Positions 7,073 to 14,892 of a DNA stretch of 18,971 bases are shown piece by piece. The position numbers and the translations under genes are program-made. How positions within the stretch are numbered: the stretch's first letter is position 1; each line of letters opens with the position of its first letter. Source of the DNA: Betaproteobacteria bacterium (GTDB lineage Bacteria; Pseudomonadota; Gammaproteobacteria; Burkholderiales; CAIKXV01); assembly GCA_947456915.1 (NCBI GenBank), contig CANGUQ010000016.1:1-18971 (forward strand), written 5' to 3'. Below the pieces are notes generated by a model. That model saw only the letters and a program-made list of their open reading frames with translations, was not told the DNA's origin and did not search any database.

Positions 7073-7095
7073 CGCGCCCTGCTCCCCGCTTCCCG

Positions 7096-9873
7096 ATGAA
7101 AACCCTGTTGCTGGTCGACGCTTCGTCGTATCTGTATCGCGCGTTCCACGGCCTGCCGGATCTGCGCAATCAGGCCGGCGAACCCACGGGGGCCGTCTAC
7201 GGCGTGATCAACATGCTGCGCCGGCTCGCGCGCGAGGTGCCGGCCGATTATAGGGCGTGCGTCTTCGACGCCAAGGGCAGGACCTTCCGCGACGACTGGT
7301 ACCCGGAGTACAAGGCTACCCGGGCACCGATGCCCGACGATCTGGCGCTGCAGATCGAGCCGATCCACGAGGCGATCGCGGCAATGGGCTGGCCGATCGT
7401 GATGATCGACGGCGTCGAGGCCGACGACGTGATCGCCACGCTCGCGGAGCAGGCGCATGCGCACGGCATGCGCACCGTGGTCTCCACCGGCGACAAGGAC
7501 CTCGCGCAACTGGTCGACGAGTCGACGACGCTGGTCAACACGATGAGCAACGAGACGCTCGATCCGCAGGCGGTGACCGCCAAGTTCGGCGTGCCGCCCG
7601 ATCGCATCGTCGACTACCTCACGCTGGTCGGCGACACGGTCGACAACGTACCCGGTGTGGAGAAGGTCGGACCGAAGACGGCGGTGAAGTGGCTGCAGCA
7701 GTACGGCTCGCTCGACAACGTGATCGCGCACGCCGGAGAGATCAAGGGCGTGGTCGGCGAGAATCTCCGCCGCGCCCTCGACTGGTTGCCGATGGGCCGC
7801 AGGCTGGTCACCGTGCGCCGCGATCTGGCACTGCCGGTGACGCCCGAGTCGCTGGCCCCGTTCGCGCCCGACGACGCGAGTCTCGCGCGCCTGTTCGAGC
7901 GCTTCGAGTTCAAGACCTGGCTGAACGAGGTGCGCGCCCGGGCGCAGGGGGTCGCATCCGGCACGGCCAGCGCGTCGACGCCCCGCTCTCGCGATGTCGG
8001 CGCGCCGCCGGAAAAGGCGGAAAAGGGGCCAGGCCCCTTTTCCGCGGTCTCCGGGTCGGCGCCCGTCGAGCGGAACTACGAATGCGTGGTGAGCGCGGCG
8101 CAGCTCGAGGCGTGGCTGGCGAAGATCGCGGCGGCAGAGCTGACCTGCATCGACACCGAGACCACGGGGCTGGATCCGCTCACTGCGCAACTGGTCGGAA
8201 TCTCGCTTTCGGTCGCACCGGGTGAGGCCTGCTACATCCCGCTCGCGCACCGCTATCCGGGCGCACCCGACCAGCTCGCGCGCGACGCCGTGCTGGCGCG
8301 ACTGCGGCCGTGGCTGGAGAGCGACGCGCACGCGAAGGTCGGCCAGAATCTCAAGTACGACTGCCACGTGTTCGCCAACCACGGCGTACGCGTGGCCGGT
8401 ATCGCCCACGACACGCTGCTGCAGTCGTACGTGCTGGAGAGTCACCGCCGGCACGACATGGACGATCTTGCGCTGCGCCACCTGAACGAGACGACGATCA
8501 CCTACGAGCAGGTGGCAGGCAAGGGCGCGAGCCAGATCGGCTTCGACGAGGTTTCCCTGGAGCGGGCCACCGAGTACGCGGCCGAGGATGCGGACATCAC
8601 GCTGCGCCTGCACCGCACGCTGTACCCGCAGGTGGCCGCAGTCGATCCGCTCGAGCGCGTATACCGCGAGATCGAGCTGCCGGTGCTGCGCGTCCTGTTC
8701 GCGATGGAGCGAACCGGGGTGCTGCTCGACGTGCCGCTGCTGCAGCGCCAGAGCGGTGAACTCGGGGCGAAGCTGCTCGACGTCGAGCAGCGTGCGTTTC
8801 AGGCGGCGGGGCAGCCATTCAACCTGAACTCGCCCAAGCAGATTCAGGAACTGCTGTTCGGCAAGCTCGGCCTGCCGGTCGTGAAGAAGACGCCCGGTGG
8901 TACGCCGTCCACCGACGAGGACGTGCTCACCGAGCTCGCTCTGGACTACCCGCTGCCCAAGCTGCTGCTCGAGCACCGGTCGCTGTCCAAGCTCAAGTCC
9001 ACCTACACCGACAAGCTGCCGAAGATGGTCAATCCGCACACCGGCCGCGTGCACACGAACTACGCGCAGGCGGTGGCGGTGACCGGGCGGCTGTCATCGA
9101 CCGATCCGAATCTGCAGAACATTCCGGTGCGTACCGCCGAGGGTCGGCGCATCCGCGAAGCGTTCATCGCCGCGCCCGGTCACGTGATCGTCTCGGCCGA
9201 CTATTCGCAGATCGAACTGCGCATCATGGCGCACCTGTCCGGCGATCCGGGGCTGCTCGCTGCATTCGCGGCCGGCGAGGACATCCATCGCGCGACGGCC
9301 GGGGAGATCTTCGGCGTTGCGCCTGCCGACGTCGACACCGAGCAGCGACGCTACGCCAAGGTAATCAACTTCGGCCTGATCTACGGCATGTCGGCATTCG
9401 GGCTCGCCGCCCAGCTGGGCATCGAACGCGGCGCGGCGCAGCAGTACATCGAGCGCTACTTCGCACGCTATCCCGGCGTGGCCGAATACATGAAGCGTAC
9501 ACGCGCCGCCGCCCTCGACAGCGGCTACGTCGAGACCGTGTTCGGCCGTCGCCTGTACCTGCCCGAGATCCACAGCTCGAGCCAGCAGCGGCGCCAGGGC
9601 GCGGAGCGCGCTGCGATCAACGCGCCGATGCAGGGCACTGCCGCCGATCTGATCAAGCTCGCGATGATCGCCGTCGACCGGCATCTGCAGCAGGAGGGCC
9701 TGCGCACCCGCCTCATCATGCAGGTGCACGACGAACTGGTGCTCGAGGTGCCCGAACCGGAGCTCGCGCACCTGCGCGCCCGGCTTCCCGGTCTGATGTG
9801 CGGTGTGGCGAGCCTCGCCGTGCCGCTACTCGTCGAGATGGGCAGCGGCCCGAACTGGGAGACCGCGCACTGA
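7096..9873 (+). CDS. polA: DNA polymerase I
   Basis: 925 residues, the usual length (E. coli 928). It fills gaps after repair and removes RNA primers. The 5'-nuclease domain (1-~285) shows 'LVDASSYLYRAF', 'GVEADDVIATLA' and 'STGDKDLAQLV'. The 3'-5' exonuclease (~330-520) appears active: Exo I 'IDTETTGLD' (Asp353, Glu355), Exo II 'NLKYDCHVF' and Exo III 'YAAEDADITL'. The polymerase domain has motif A 'DYSQIELRIMAHLSGD' (Asp702), motif B 'RRYAKVINFGLIYGMSAFG' and motif C 'QVHDELVLEV' (Asp879). The frame continues upstream to 7000, but that part is antisense to the LOG gene; family members start MKTLLLVDAS, giving ATG 7096. No Shine-Dalgarno sequence is visible; the upstream region is pyrimidine-rich. 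The linker at residues ~284-325 is Ala/Ser/Pro-rich and holds an in-frame palindrome (see 8017-8045). Confidence 0.97.
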   Translation: MKTLLLVDASSYLYRAFHGLPDLRNQAGEPTGAVYGVINMLRRLAREVPADYRACVFDAKGRTFRDDWYPEYKATRAPMPDDLALQIEPIHEAIAAMGWPIVMIDGVEADDVIATLAEQAHAHGMRTVVSTGDKDLAQLVDESTTLVNTMSNETLDPQAVTAKFGVPPDRIVDYLTLVGDTVDNVPGVEKVGPKTAVKWLQQYGSLDNVIAHAGEIKGVVGENLRRALDWLPMGRRLVTVRRDLALPVTPESLAPFAPDDASLARLFERFEFKTWLNEVRARAQGVASGTASASTPRSRDVGAPPEKAEKGPGPFSAVSGSAPVERNYECVVSAAQLEAWLAKIAAAELTCIDTETTGLDPLTAQLVGISLSVAPGEACYIPLAHRYPGAPDQLARDAVLARLRPWLESDAHAKVGQNLKYDCHVFANHGVRVAGIAHDTLLQSYVLESHRRHDMDDLALRHLNETTITYEQVAGKGASQIGFDEVSLERATEYAAEDADITLRLHRTLYPQVAAVDPLERVYREIELPVLRVLFAMERTGVLLDVPLLQRQSGELGAKLLDVEQRAFQAAGQPFNLNSPKQIQELLFGKLGLPVVKKTPGGTPSTDEDVLTELALDYPLPKLLLEHRSLSKLKSTYTDKLPKMVNPHTGRVHTNYAQAVAVTGRLSSTDPNLQNIPVRTAEGRRIREAFIAAPGHVIVSADYSQIELRIMAHLSGDPGLLAAFAAGEDIHRATAGEIFGVAPADVDTEQRRYAKVINFGLIYGMSAFGLAAQLGIERGAAQQYIERYFARYPGVAEYMKRTRAAALDSGYVETVFGRRLYLPEIHSSSQQRRQGAERAAINAPMQGTAADLIKLAMIAVDRHLQQEGLRTRLIMQVHDELVLEVPEPELAHLRARLPGLMCGVASLAVPLLVEMGSGPNWETAH
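8017..8045. repeat. 29-bp perfect palindrome inside polA
   Basis: Two 14-base arms (8017-8030 and 8032-8045), GCGGAAAAGGGGCC and its exact complement, flank a single A. The region around it adds weaker outer pairing (8001-8012 with 8051-8062), giving an imperfect palindrome of ~60 bp. It encodes residues ~308-317 (AEKGPGPFSA) in the linker between the 5'-nuclease and proofreading domains. A 14-bp perfect arm is far beyond chance and looks like an inserted REP-like or palindromic coding element. Confidence 0.85.
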
Positions 9874-9888
9874 TCGGTGCGGTCTCCC
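9857..9888. terminator. Hairpin across the convergent polA / flavoprotein stops
   Basis: GGGAGACCGC (9857-9866) pairs perfectly with GCGGTCTCCC (9879-9888), with a 12-base loop that contains the polA stop codon. It lies in the only gap (22 bases) between two convergent genes and is symmetric, so it may serve both. It lacks a T-tract on either strand, so intrinsic termination is uncertain. Confidence 0.5.
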
Positions 9889-9895
9889 GCCCCGG

Positions 9896-11629
9896 TCACT
9901 TCAGCAGTGTCTCGCCGGGGCGCACCCGGCTGAACACCACCGGGCGGGTACCGTAGTCGAAGCGGCCATTGTCGATGCGTACCGTCGTGTAGCGCGAGTT
10001 CTCGAGATCGCGCACGTCGGGGAAGTCGTTGCGGTAGTGGGCTCCGCGCGAGTCGGTACGCTGCTCGCCGGCACCGCGTATCGCCTGACTGACCAGCACC
10101 AGGTTCTTCAGGTTGAGCCAGTCGTGCCAGGTCAGGTTGAAGCCGCGAGCGCCGTCAGCCACGCCGATTCCGTCGAGCCGGGCGTCGAGTTCCTCCAGCG
10201 CACCGGCGGCGCGCGCGAGACTGTTCGCATCACGGAAGATACCCACGTCGTCCCACATCAGGTCGTGCAGCCGGTTGCGCACCTCGACCAGATCGCTGGC
10301 CGGGGCCTTGCCCGCACCGCCGAGCGGACGCATCACGCGCGCGATGCCGGCGATGATCGCCGACTCGTCGGGCTCGAAGAACACGCCGTTCTTCGTCACC
10401 CACTCGCCCATCGTGTCTCCGGCGATACCCCCGTACACGGTGGAGTTGGCCACGCCGTTGCCGCCCAGCCGGTTCGCGCCGTGCACCCCGCCGGTGTCCT
10501 CGCCGGCGGCGAACAGGCCGGTGAGCTCGGTCGAGCAATCGGGACGGAACACCACACCGCCCATCATGTAGTGGGCGGTCGGCACGACCTCGACCAGTCC
10601 CGACACCAGATCGAAGCCGCAGTCCGCGCACCGCTCGACCATGCCCTTGAATTCCCTGCGCACCATCACCGGATCGAGATGGCGCATCGTGATGTAGACC
10701 CCGCCGTTGGGACCGACATTGCCCTTGAGCATCTGGTCGTACATGCCGCGGCTGACGATGTCGCGGGTCGCGCGTTCGCCGCGCGGGTCGTACTGCTGCA
10801 TGAAGCGCTCGCCGCGGCCGTCGAGAAGGTGTCCGCCGGAGCCGCGCAGACCCTCCTCGATGATGGTTCCCGTGATGCGGGTGCCGAGGCCGGCGACCAG
10901 CCCGGTCGGGTGGAACTGCACCATCTCCATGTCGCGCAGAGTGAGGCCGGCGCGCAGCGCCATCGCCATGCCGTCGCAGCTCTTGTCGCCCGAGGGCGTG
11001 TGGTACTTGTACATCGTCGGCCCGCCGCCGGTGGCGAGCAGCACCGCCTGCGCCTGCACGAACTTGAGCTCGCCGGTGCGCACGTCGATCATCAGCACGC
11101 CGGAGATCGCGTCGCCCCTGCGGTTGCGGATGATCTCGACCGCGCGATGCTCCTCCAGGCGCTTGATGCCGCGCGCCCACGTCTGCTCGGCCAGCCGGTT
11201 GATGATCTCGATGCCGGTCAGGTCGCCCTTGTGCACGGTGCGGTCGAACGTCTGCCCGGCAAACGCCTTCTGGTGCACCGTCCCGTCGGGATTGCGGTCG
11301 AAGAAGCAGCCGAGTTCGTTTTCCAGTTCGTGGATGCGCTCGATCGCCACCTCGACGAGTTGCCACGCGAGATCCTGGTCGGGCAGCCACTTGCCGCCCT
11401 CGATCGTGTCCATGAAGTGGCGCTCGACCGAATCCTCCTTCGCCAGCGCCACGTTGTACCCGCCCTGCACCATGCGCGTGCAACCGCTCTTGCCGAGCAG
11501 GCCCTTCACCGCGACGGTGATCTCGGCCTCCGGATTCTTCTGCCGCGCGTGCAGCGCCGCGAACAGGCCGGCGCCACCCGAGCCGAGGATCAGGATGTCG
11601 GTCTTGATGCGCTGGAGATCGGGCTGCAT
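9896..11629 (-). CDS. SDH/FRD-type flavoprotein subunit without the covalent-FAD histidine
   Basis: 577 residues. FAD domain: 'ILILGSGGAGLFAALHAR' (GSGGAG 16-21). Dicarboxylate-site residues are largely intact: 'QFHPTG' (His240, Thr242), 'ATRDIVSR' (Arg289, the expected proton-transfer Arg), 'PTAHYMMGG' (His353) and 'HGANRLGGNG' (Arg387). Two departures stand out. Where succinate dehydrogenases read SHTxxxQGG with the FAD-linked His, this protein reads 'SGCTRMVQGG' with Cys50. Where SDH, FRD and aspartate oxidase read TEG-x-RGEGG, it reads 'EEGLRGSGG' (Glu258 for the substrate-contacting Thr). FAD is therefore probably non-covalent and the substrate may not be plain succinate. I chose ATG 11629, with GGAG 6 bases upstream, over ATG 11650, which has no ribosome-binding site. 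Last gene of the run, 140 bases after the hydratase beta gene. The likely partners (iron-sulfur and anchor subunits) lie further upstream in the run. Confidence 0.88.
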   Translation of the reverse strand: MQPDLQRIKTDILILGSGGAGLFAALHARQKNPEAEITVAVKGLLGKSGCTRMVQGGYNVALAKEDSVERHFMDTIEGGKWLPDQDLAWQLVEVAIERIHELENELGCFFDRNPDGTVHQKAFAGQTFDRTVHKGDLTGIEIINRLAEQTWARGIKRLEEHRAVEIIRNRRGDAISGVLMIDVRTGELKFVQAQAVLLATGGGPTMYKYHTPSGDKSCDGMAMALRAGLTLRDMEMVQFHPTGLVAGLGTRITGTIIEEGLRGSGGHLLDGRGERFMQQYDPRGERATRDIVSRGMYDQMLKGNVGPNGGVYITMRHLDPVMVRREFKGMVERCADCGFDLVSGLVEVVPTAHYMMGGVVFRPDCSTELTGLFAAGEDTGGVHGANRLGGNGVANSTVYGGIAGDTMGEWVTKNGVFFEPDESAIIAGIARVMRPLGGAGKAPASDLVEVRNRLHDLMWDDVGIFRDANSLARAAGALEELDARLDGIGVADGARGFNLTWHDWLNLKNLVLVSQAIRGAGEQRTDSRGAHYRNDFPDVRDLENSRYTTVRIDNGRFDYGTRPVVFSRVRPGETLLK

Positions 11630-11769
11630 GAAAGGCTCCGGGGTCGCCATACGTACGGCGTACGGCGGGGGTGTCGTGTGCCGGCCGGGTACCGGGCCGC
11701 GGTCGGTCGACTGCGGACGTCGGATGCGGGTGCTCGGGCGCGCGCCTGCGGGCGACCGGACCGCGTCGC

Positions 11770-12381
11770 TCAGGCCTTGACGCCGAGCGACGCGAGCACG
11801 GCGGCCCGACGGTCACGCGCCTGCGCGTTCACTTCGGTGTAGAGGCTGCCGCCGTGGCTGTCCATGCTCACCAGCAGCGGACCGAAGCCCTTGATCCTGA
11901 ACTTCCACAACGACTCGGGATTGAGATCGTGCAGGTCGACGTCCTCGATCTGCTCGATCCAGGTGGTTTCCAGTGCCGCCGCGCCGCCGATCACCGCGAG
12001 GTATACCCCACCGAGATCGCGAAATGCGTCGAGCGAGCCCTGTCGAAGCCCGCCCTTGCCGATGATGATGCGCACGCCGTTCTGCTCCATCAGCGGGCGC
12101 GTGAACCGCTCCATCCGGTCGGAGGTGGTGGTACCCACGCACACTGGCTCGTAGCCCACCGGCGCCGCCGCCGTCTCGCCCACCCAGCGCACGTTCGGCG
12201 CGGTGTGCACGACCGCGTGCCCGCGCAGGTCGAAACGCGTCCTGCGCCCCTTGTCGAACATGTGGATCTGGGTCGCGTCGCGGATGCCGTAGAGCGTGTC
12301 GTGCAGCGTGACCGTATCGTTCACGCGCAGCTGCCGGACCTGCGCTTCGCTGACCGGCATGTGGAACTCGTAGTGCGCCAT
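11770..12381 (-). CDS. Class I fumarase / tartrate dehydratase-type hydratase, beta subunit
   Basis: 203 residues, matching the C-terminal (beta, TtdB-like) half of oxygen-sensitive [4Fe-4S] class I fumarases. Visible motifs are 'VRQLRVNDTVTLHDTLYGIRDA', 'VGTTTSDRMERF', 'IIIGKGGLRQGSLDAF', 'YLAVIGGAAAL' and 'DSHGGSLYTEV'. The family adds or removes water at the double bond of fumarate-like diacids, or dehydrates tartrate. The beta subunit supplies part of the substrate-binding site. The ATG at 12381 is chosen over the longer open frame (to 13113), which merely overlaps the alpha gene out of frame; AGGGGA lies just upstream. The gap to the alpha gene is 47 bases, so the two form a unit. The exact substrate is not readable from the sequence; fumarate is the family default. 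Confidence 0.88.
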   Translation of the reverse strand: MAHYEFHMPVSEAQVRQLRVNDTVTLHDTLYGIRDATQIHMFDKGRRTRFDLRGHAVVHTAPNVRWVGETAAAPVGYEPVCVGTTTSDRMERFTRPLMEQNGVRIIIGKGGLRQGSLDAFRDLGGVYLAVIGGAAALETTWIEQIEDVDLHDLNPESLWKFRIKGFGPLLVSMDSHGGSLYTEVNAQARDRRAAVLASLGVKA

Positions 12382-12428
12382 CTCCGTCCCCTGCGTGCTG
12401 TGCGTGCCGTGGGAGGCCCCGCCCTCGA

Positions 12429-13304
12429 TCAGAACCCGTAGGCGAGCCCCTGCGGCGACCACGTCGCCCGTGCCCGCCGCGCCGAGTGGCACTGCATGTT
12501 CACTGCCACCGGATTCATCGTGATGTGGGTCGCCGCCACTTCGATGTGCACGGCGAACGAAGTCGAATCGCCACCCAGGCCCTGCGGGCCGACGCCGAGC
12601 TGATTGACCGCGGCCGACAGCTGCGCCTCGAGCTGCGCCCCCTCGGGATCGCTGCAGCGACTGCCCAGAGCGCGGGTTGCCGCCACCTTGGCGAGGTGCA
12701 CGCAAAGGTCGCCGGTGCCGCCGATGCCCACGCCGACGATCGTCGGAGGACAGGTCTTGCCCCCGGCATTGAGCACGCAGTCGATGACGAAGGTCTTGAT
12801 CGCGTCCACCCCGTCGGCCGGGATCGCCATGTGCAGCCAGGTGTTGTTTTCCGAGCCGCTGCCCTTCGGAATCATCTCGATCGACAGGTAGTCGCTGGCA
12901 TCGACGAAGTCGATGTTGATCACCGGCACCAGCGGCCCGCACGAGGTCTGCTCGTTCTTCCGGGTTACCGGATGCACGACCGAGGAGCGCAGCGGATGCT
13001 CGCGCGTCGCCCGCTCGCACCCCTTGCGAATCGACTGCTTGAGCGCGAAGCCGTCCAGCTTCACGTTGCGCCCGATCGCGACGTTGTAGATCGGCAATCC
13101 GGTGTCCTGGCACAGCAGGTTGTCGGTGGACTCGGCGACCGAGATGTTCCGGATCATCGTGGCCAGCACCGACTTCCCGGTGGCGTTGGTCTCGCTCTGC
13201 ACGAGGCCCTGGAAGCCCTGCTTGATGTCGGGCGGCAGGACCTTCAGCGCACGGATGTACAGTTCCTTCGCCGCGTCCTCGACCTGCTGCATGTCGATCT
13301 GCAT
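12429..13304 (-). CDS. Class I fumarase / tartrate dehydratase-type hydratase, alpha subunit
   Basis: 291 residues, the N-terminal (alpha, TtdA-like) half of a two-subunit class I hydratase that binds a [4Fe-4S] cluster. Three cysteines sit where the cluster ligands belong, with family-like spacing: Cys65 in 'LLCQDTGLP', Cys185 in 'GGKTCPPTIVGVGIGG' and Cys272 in 'NMQCHSARR'. 'PKGSGSENNTW' and 'LGVGPQGLGGDSTSFAVHIE' are further family marks. The ATG at 13304 has AGAGGA 6 bases upstream (13311-13316). A strong hairpin lies immediately before that site (13328-13356) and may control expression. Clustered with the beta subunit and an SDH-like flavoprotein, which suggests consecutive dehydrogenation and hydration of the same kind of dicarboxylate. 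Fumarase, tartrate dehydratase or a hydratase for a substituted fumarate are all possible. Confidence 0.9.
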   Translation of the reverse strand: MQIDMQQVEDAAKELYIRALKVLPPDIKQGFQGLVQSETNATGKSVLATMIRNISVAESTDNLLCQDTGLPIYNVAIGRNVKLDGFALKQSIRKGCERATREHPLRSSVVHPVTRKNEQTSCGPLVPVINIDFVDASDYLSIEMIPKGSGSENNTWLHMAIPADGVDAIKTFVIDCVLNAGGKTCPPTIVGVGIGGTGDLCVHLAKVAATRALGSRCSDPEGAQLEAQLSAAVNQLGVGPQGLGGDSTSFAVHIEVAATHITMNPVAVNMQCHSARRARATWSPQGLAYGF

Positions 13305-13327
13305 CGAACGTCCTCTCTCGAAAACCG

Positions 13328-13356
13328 CGACGACCTGCGCAACGGGCAGGTCGTCG
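13328..13356 (-). terminator. Terminator- or attenuator-like hairpin before the hydratase genes
   Basis: CGACGACCTGC (13328-13338) and GCAGGTCGTCG (13346-13356) form a perfect 11-bp stem with a 7-base loop. Read on the minus strand the stem is followed by CGGTTTTCGAG, a short T4 tract. It lies in the 165-base gap between the tctC-like gene and the hydratase alpha gene, only ~11 bases before the ribosome-binding site. It could end most upstream transcripts, act as an attenuator, or protect a processed 5' end. Confidence 0.6.
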
Positions 13357-13469
13357 TTGCCGCTCCCCGGATCGCTGCCGCTGCTGCGGACGCAGGTCTC
13401 CCGGGGGCCGGCCGGGCCGGATCTGCCTGCGGCACGCTCACGGCCCGAGCGCGGTCAGGCCGCGCGCGC

Positions 13470-14447
13470 TCACTGCGCCGTGATCTTGCGCTCCCGGATG
13501 ATCCTGCCCCAGCGGGCGATCTCTTCGCGAATGTACTTGTTGAACTCGTCCGGACGGTTGCCCACGGCGTCCATGCCCAGGCCGCTGGCACGCTCGCGAA
13601 ACGTCGATCCGGCCGTGACCTTCGCGATGTCGTCGGCGATCCGGTTGACGATCTCGCGCGGCGTCGCCGCGGCCACCGCCACGCCGAACCAGCCCAGGTT
13701 CTCGAAGCCGGCGATGCCGGCCTCCGAGACCGTCGGCACGTCGGGCAGCGCCGGCGAACGCCTGGCGCTGGTGACCGCCAGCGCCCTGAGCTTCTTGTCG
13801 CGGACGAAGTTGATGGCAGCGCCCAGATTGGGTGCAGCCCAGTCGATCTGGCCACCGATCAGATCGGTGATCGCGATCACCTCGCCCTTGTAGGGCACGT
13901 GCACCGAGTCCATCTTGGCGAAGAACTCGAAGCTCTCGGCCGCCAGATGCACCTGACTGCCGACGCCCGCCGACCCGTAGCTGAACTTGCCCGGAGCGGC
14001 GCGCACGGCATTGACCAGTTCCATCAGCGTGGTGAACTTCGAGTTCGGGCCGACGGCGATCACCTGCGGCCCGGCGGCCACCAGCGATACGCCCACCAGA
14101 TCCTTGCCCGGATCGTGCGTCATCTTCTTGTACATGTGCTGATTCGCCGACAGCACGCTGCCCGAGGCGAACAGCAGCGTGTAGCCGTCCGGGTTGGCCT
14201 TCACCGCCAGATCGCTCGCGATCGTGCCACCCGCACCGGCGCGGTTCTCCACCAGTACGCTCTGGCCCCAGCGCTCGGACAGACCCTGCGCCAGCAGTCT
14301 CGCCACCACGTCGGTCGCGCCACCGGGCACGAACGGCACGAGCAGACGAACCGGCTTGGCCGGGTAGGCGGGCTGCGCGAGCGCGGCGCCGGAGCCGCCG
14401 AGCAAGGCGAGCATCCCCGTCGCGGACATCATCGTTCTGCGATCCAT
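13470..14447 (-). CDS. Tripartite tricarboxylate transporter substrate-binding protein (Bug/TctC family)
   Basis: 325 residues. The N-terminal 'MDRRTMMSATGMLALLGG...ALAQ' is a signal peptide (cleavage near residue 25), so the mature protein is periplasmic. The body is classic Bug: 'YPAKPVRLLVPFVPGGATDV', 'VLVENRAGAGGTIASD', 'ANPDGYTLLFAS', 'FSYGSAGVGSQVHLAAESF', 'HVPYKGEVIAITDLIGGQID' and 'LRALAVTSARRSPALPDVPT'. Family members bind carboxylates (citrate, other di- and tricarboxylates, aromatic acids) and either feed TctAB permeases or signal. No tctA or tctB is in the window, which is common for Bug proteins in Burkholderiales. AGGAG lies 6 bases before the ATG. It sits between the membrane-anchor genes and the hydratase genes, so its ligand is plausibly the substrate of this pathway. 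A TctC ligand with three negative charges would fit sulfosuccinate, but this is inference. Confidence 0.92.
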   Translation of the reverse strand: MDRRTMMSATGMLALLGGSGAALAQPAYPAKPVRLLVPFVPGGATDVVARLLAQGLSERWGQSVLVENRAGAGGTIASDLAVKANPDGYTLLFASGSVLSANQHMYKKMTHDPGKDLVGVSLVAAGPQVIAVGPNSKFTTLMELVNAVRAAPGKFSYGSAGVGSQVHLAAESFEFFAKMDSVHVPYKGEVIAITDLIGGQIDWAAPNLGAAINFVRDKKLRALAVTSARRSPALPDVPTVSEAGIAGFENLGWFGVAVAAATPREIVNRIADDIAKVTAGSTFRERASGLGMDAVGNRPDEFNKYIREEIARWGRIIRERKITAQ

Positions 14448-14535
14448 CCTGTTCTCCTTGCATCTTTCTGGTTGAGGGCGTGTGCGTTGCGCATCCGTGC
14501 CGCGTCGCGCGGCCGGGCCGTCCGGTATCGCGCGA

Positions 14536-14892
14536 TCAGGCCAGATTGAGTGCGAACAGCAGACCGGCGCCCACGCTGACGGCCACGGCGAGCGCGAACA
14601 GCGACTTCTGCCAGTCCCGCCAGGGCAGGAATTCGAGCATCAGCAGCCGCGCGCCCCCGGCCAGGTGGGACGCCAGCGCGACCACCAGCCCGAATTCCGC
14701 GATCTTGACCAGCGGATTATCCGTCCAAACGATGAATCCCTGAAGCGCCTGCTCGCCCTCGAGCGCCTGACCCAGCGCCCAGAAGTGCAGCGGCAGGAAA
14801 GCCGCCAGCAGCAGACCGGACACCCGGTGGACGATGAATGCCCAGTAGGCAGGGTGGTTGCGACTGCGCCAGAGTCTCGCCCCCGTGGCCAT
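14536..14892 (-). CDS. Membrane anchor subunit, SdhC-like (cytochrome b556 type)
   Basis: 118 residues with three hydrophobic segments. It aligns by eye with E. coli SdhC: 'AFIVHRVSGLLLAAFLPLHFW' carries the HR-x-SG quinone-site motif (His22-Arg23, Ser25-Gly26), and 'LVVALASHLAGGARLLMLEF' matches the segment holding the heme-ligating His (His76) and the following G-x-R. It would anchor the flavoprotein and iron-sulfur subunits to the inner membrane and pass electrons to quinone. The ATG at 14892 overlaps the stop of the preceding anchor gene by one base (TGATG), which implies translational coupling. The longer open frame reaching 15216 overlaps that gene out of frame and is rejected. An 88-base gap without clear signals follows, then the tctC-like gene. 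Confidence 0.8.
   Translation of the reverse strand: MATGARLWRSRNHPAYWAFIVHRVSGLLLAAFLPLHFWALGQALEGEQALQGFIVWTDNPLVKIAEFGLVVALASHLAGGARLLMLEFLPWRDWQKSLFALAVAVSVGAGLLFALNLA

Noticed and set aside
11652..11664. CGTAC-GGC-GTACG inverted repeat before the flavoprotein gene
   Set aside because: Short, GC-rich, with no promoter nearby. It could occur by chance in the 140-base gap, and I see no other signal there.
9803..11842. 679-codon plus-strand open frame over the flavoprotein gene
   Set aside because: Antisense shadow of an SDH-type gene with intact catalytic motifs. No family resemblance in the shadow product.
12486..14549. 687-codon plus-strand open frame across the hydratase alpha and tctC genes
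   Set aside because: It spans two real genes and their intergenic terminator on the other strand. Composition is typical of antisense frames.
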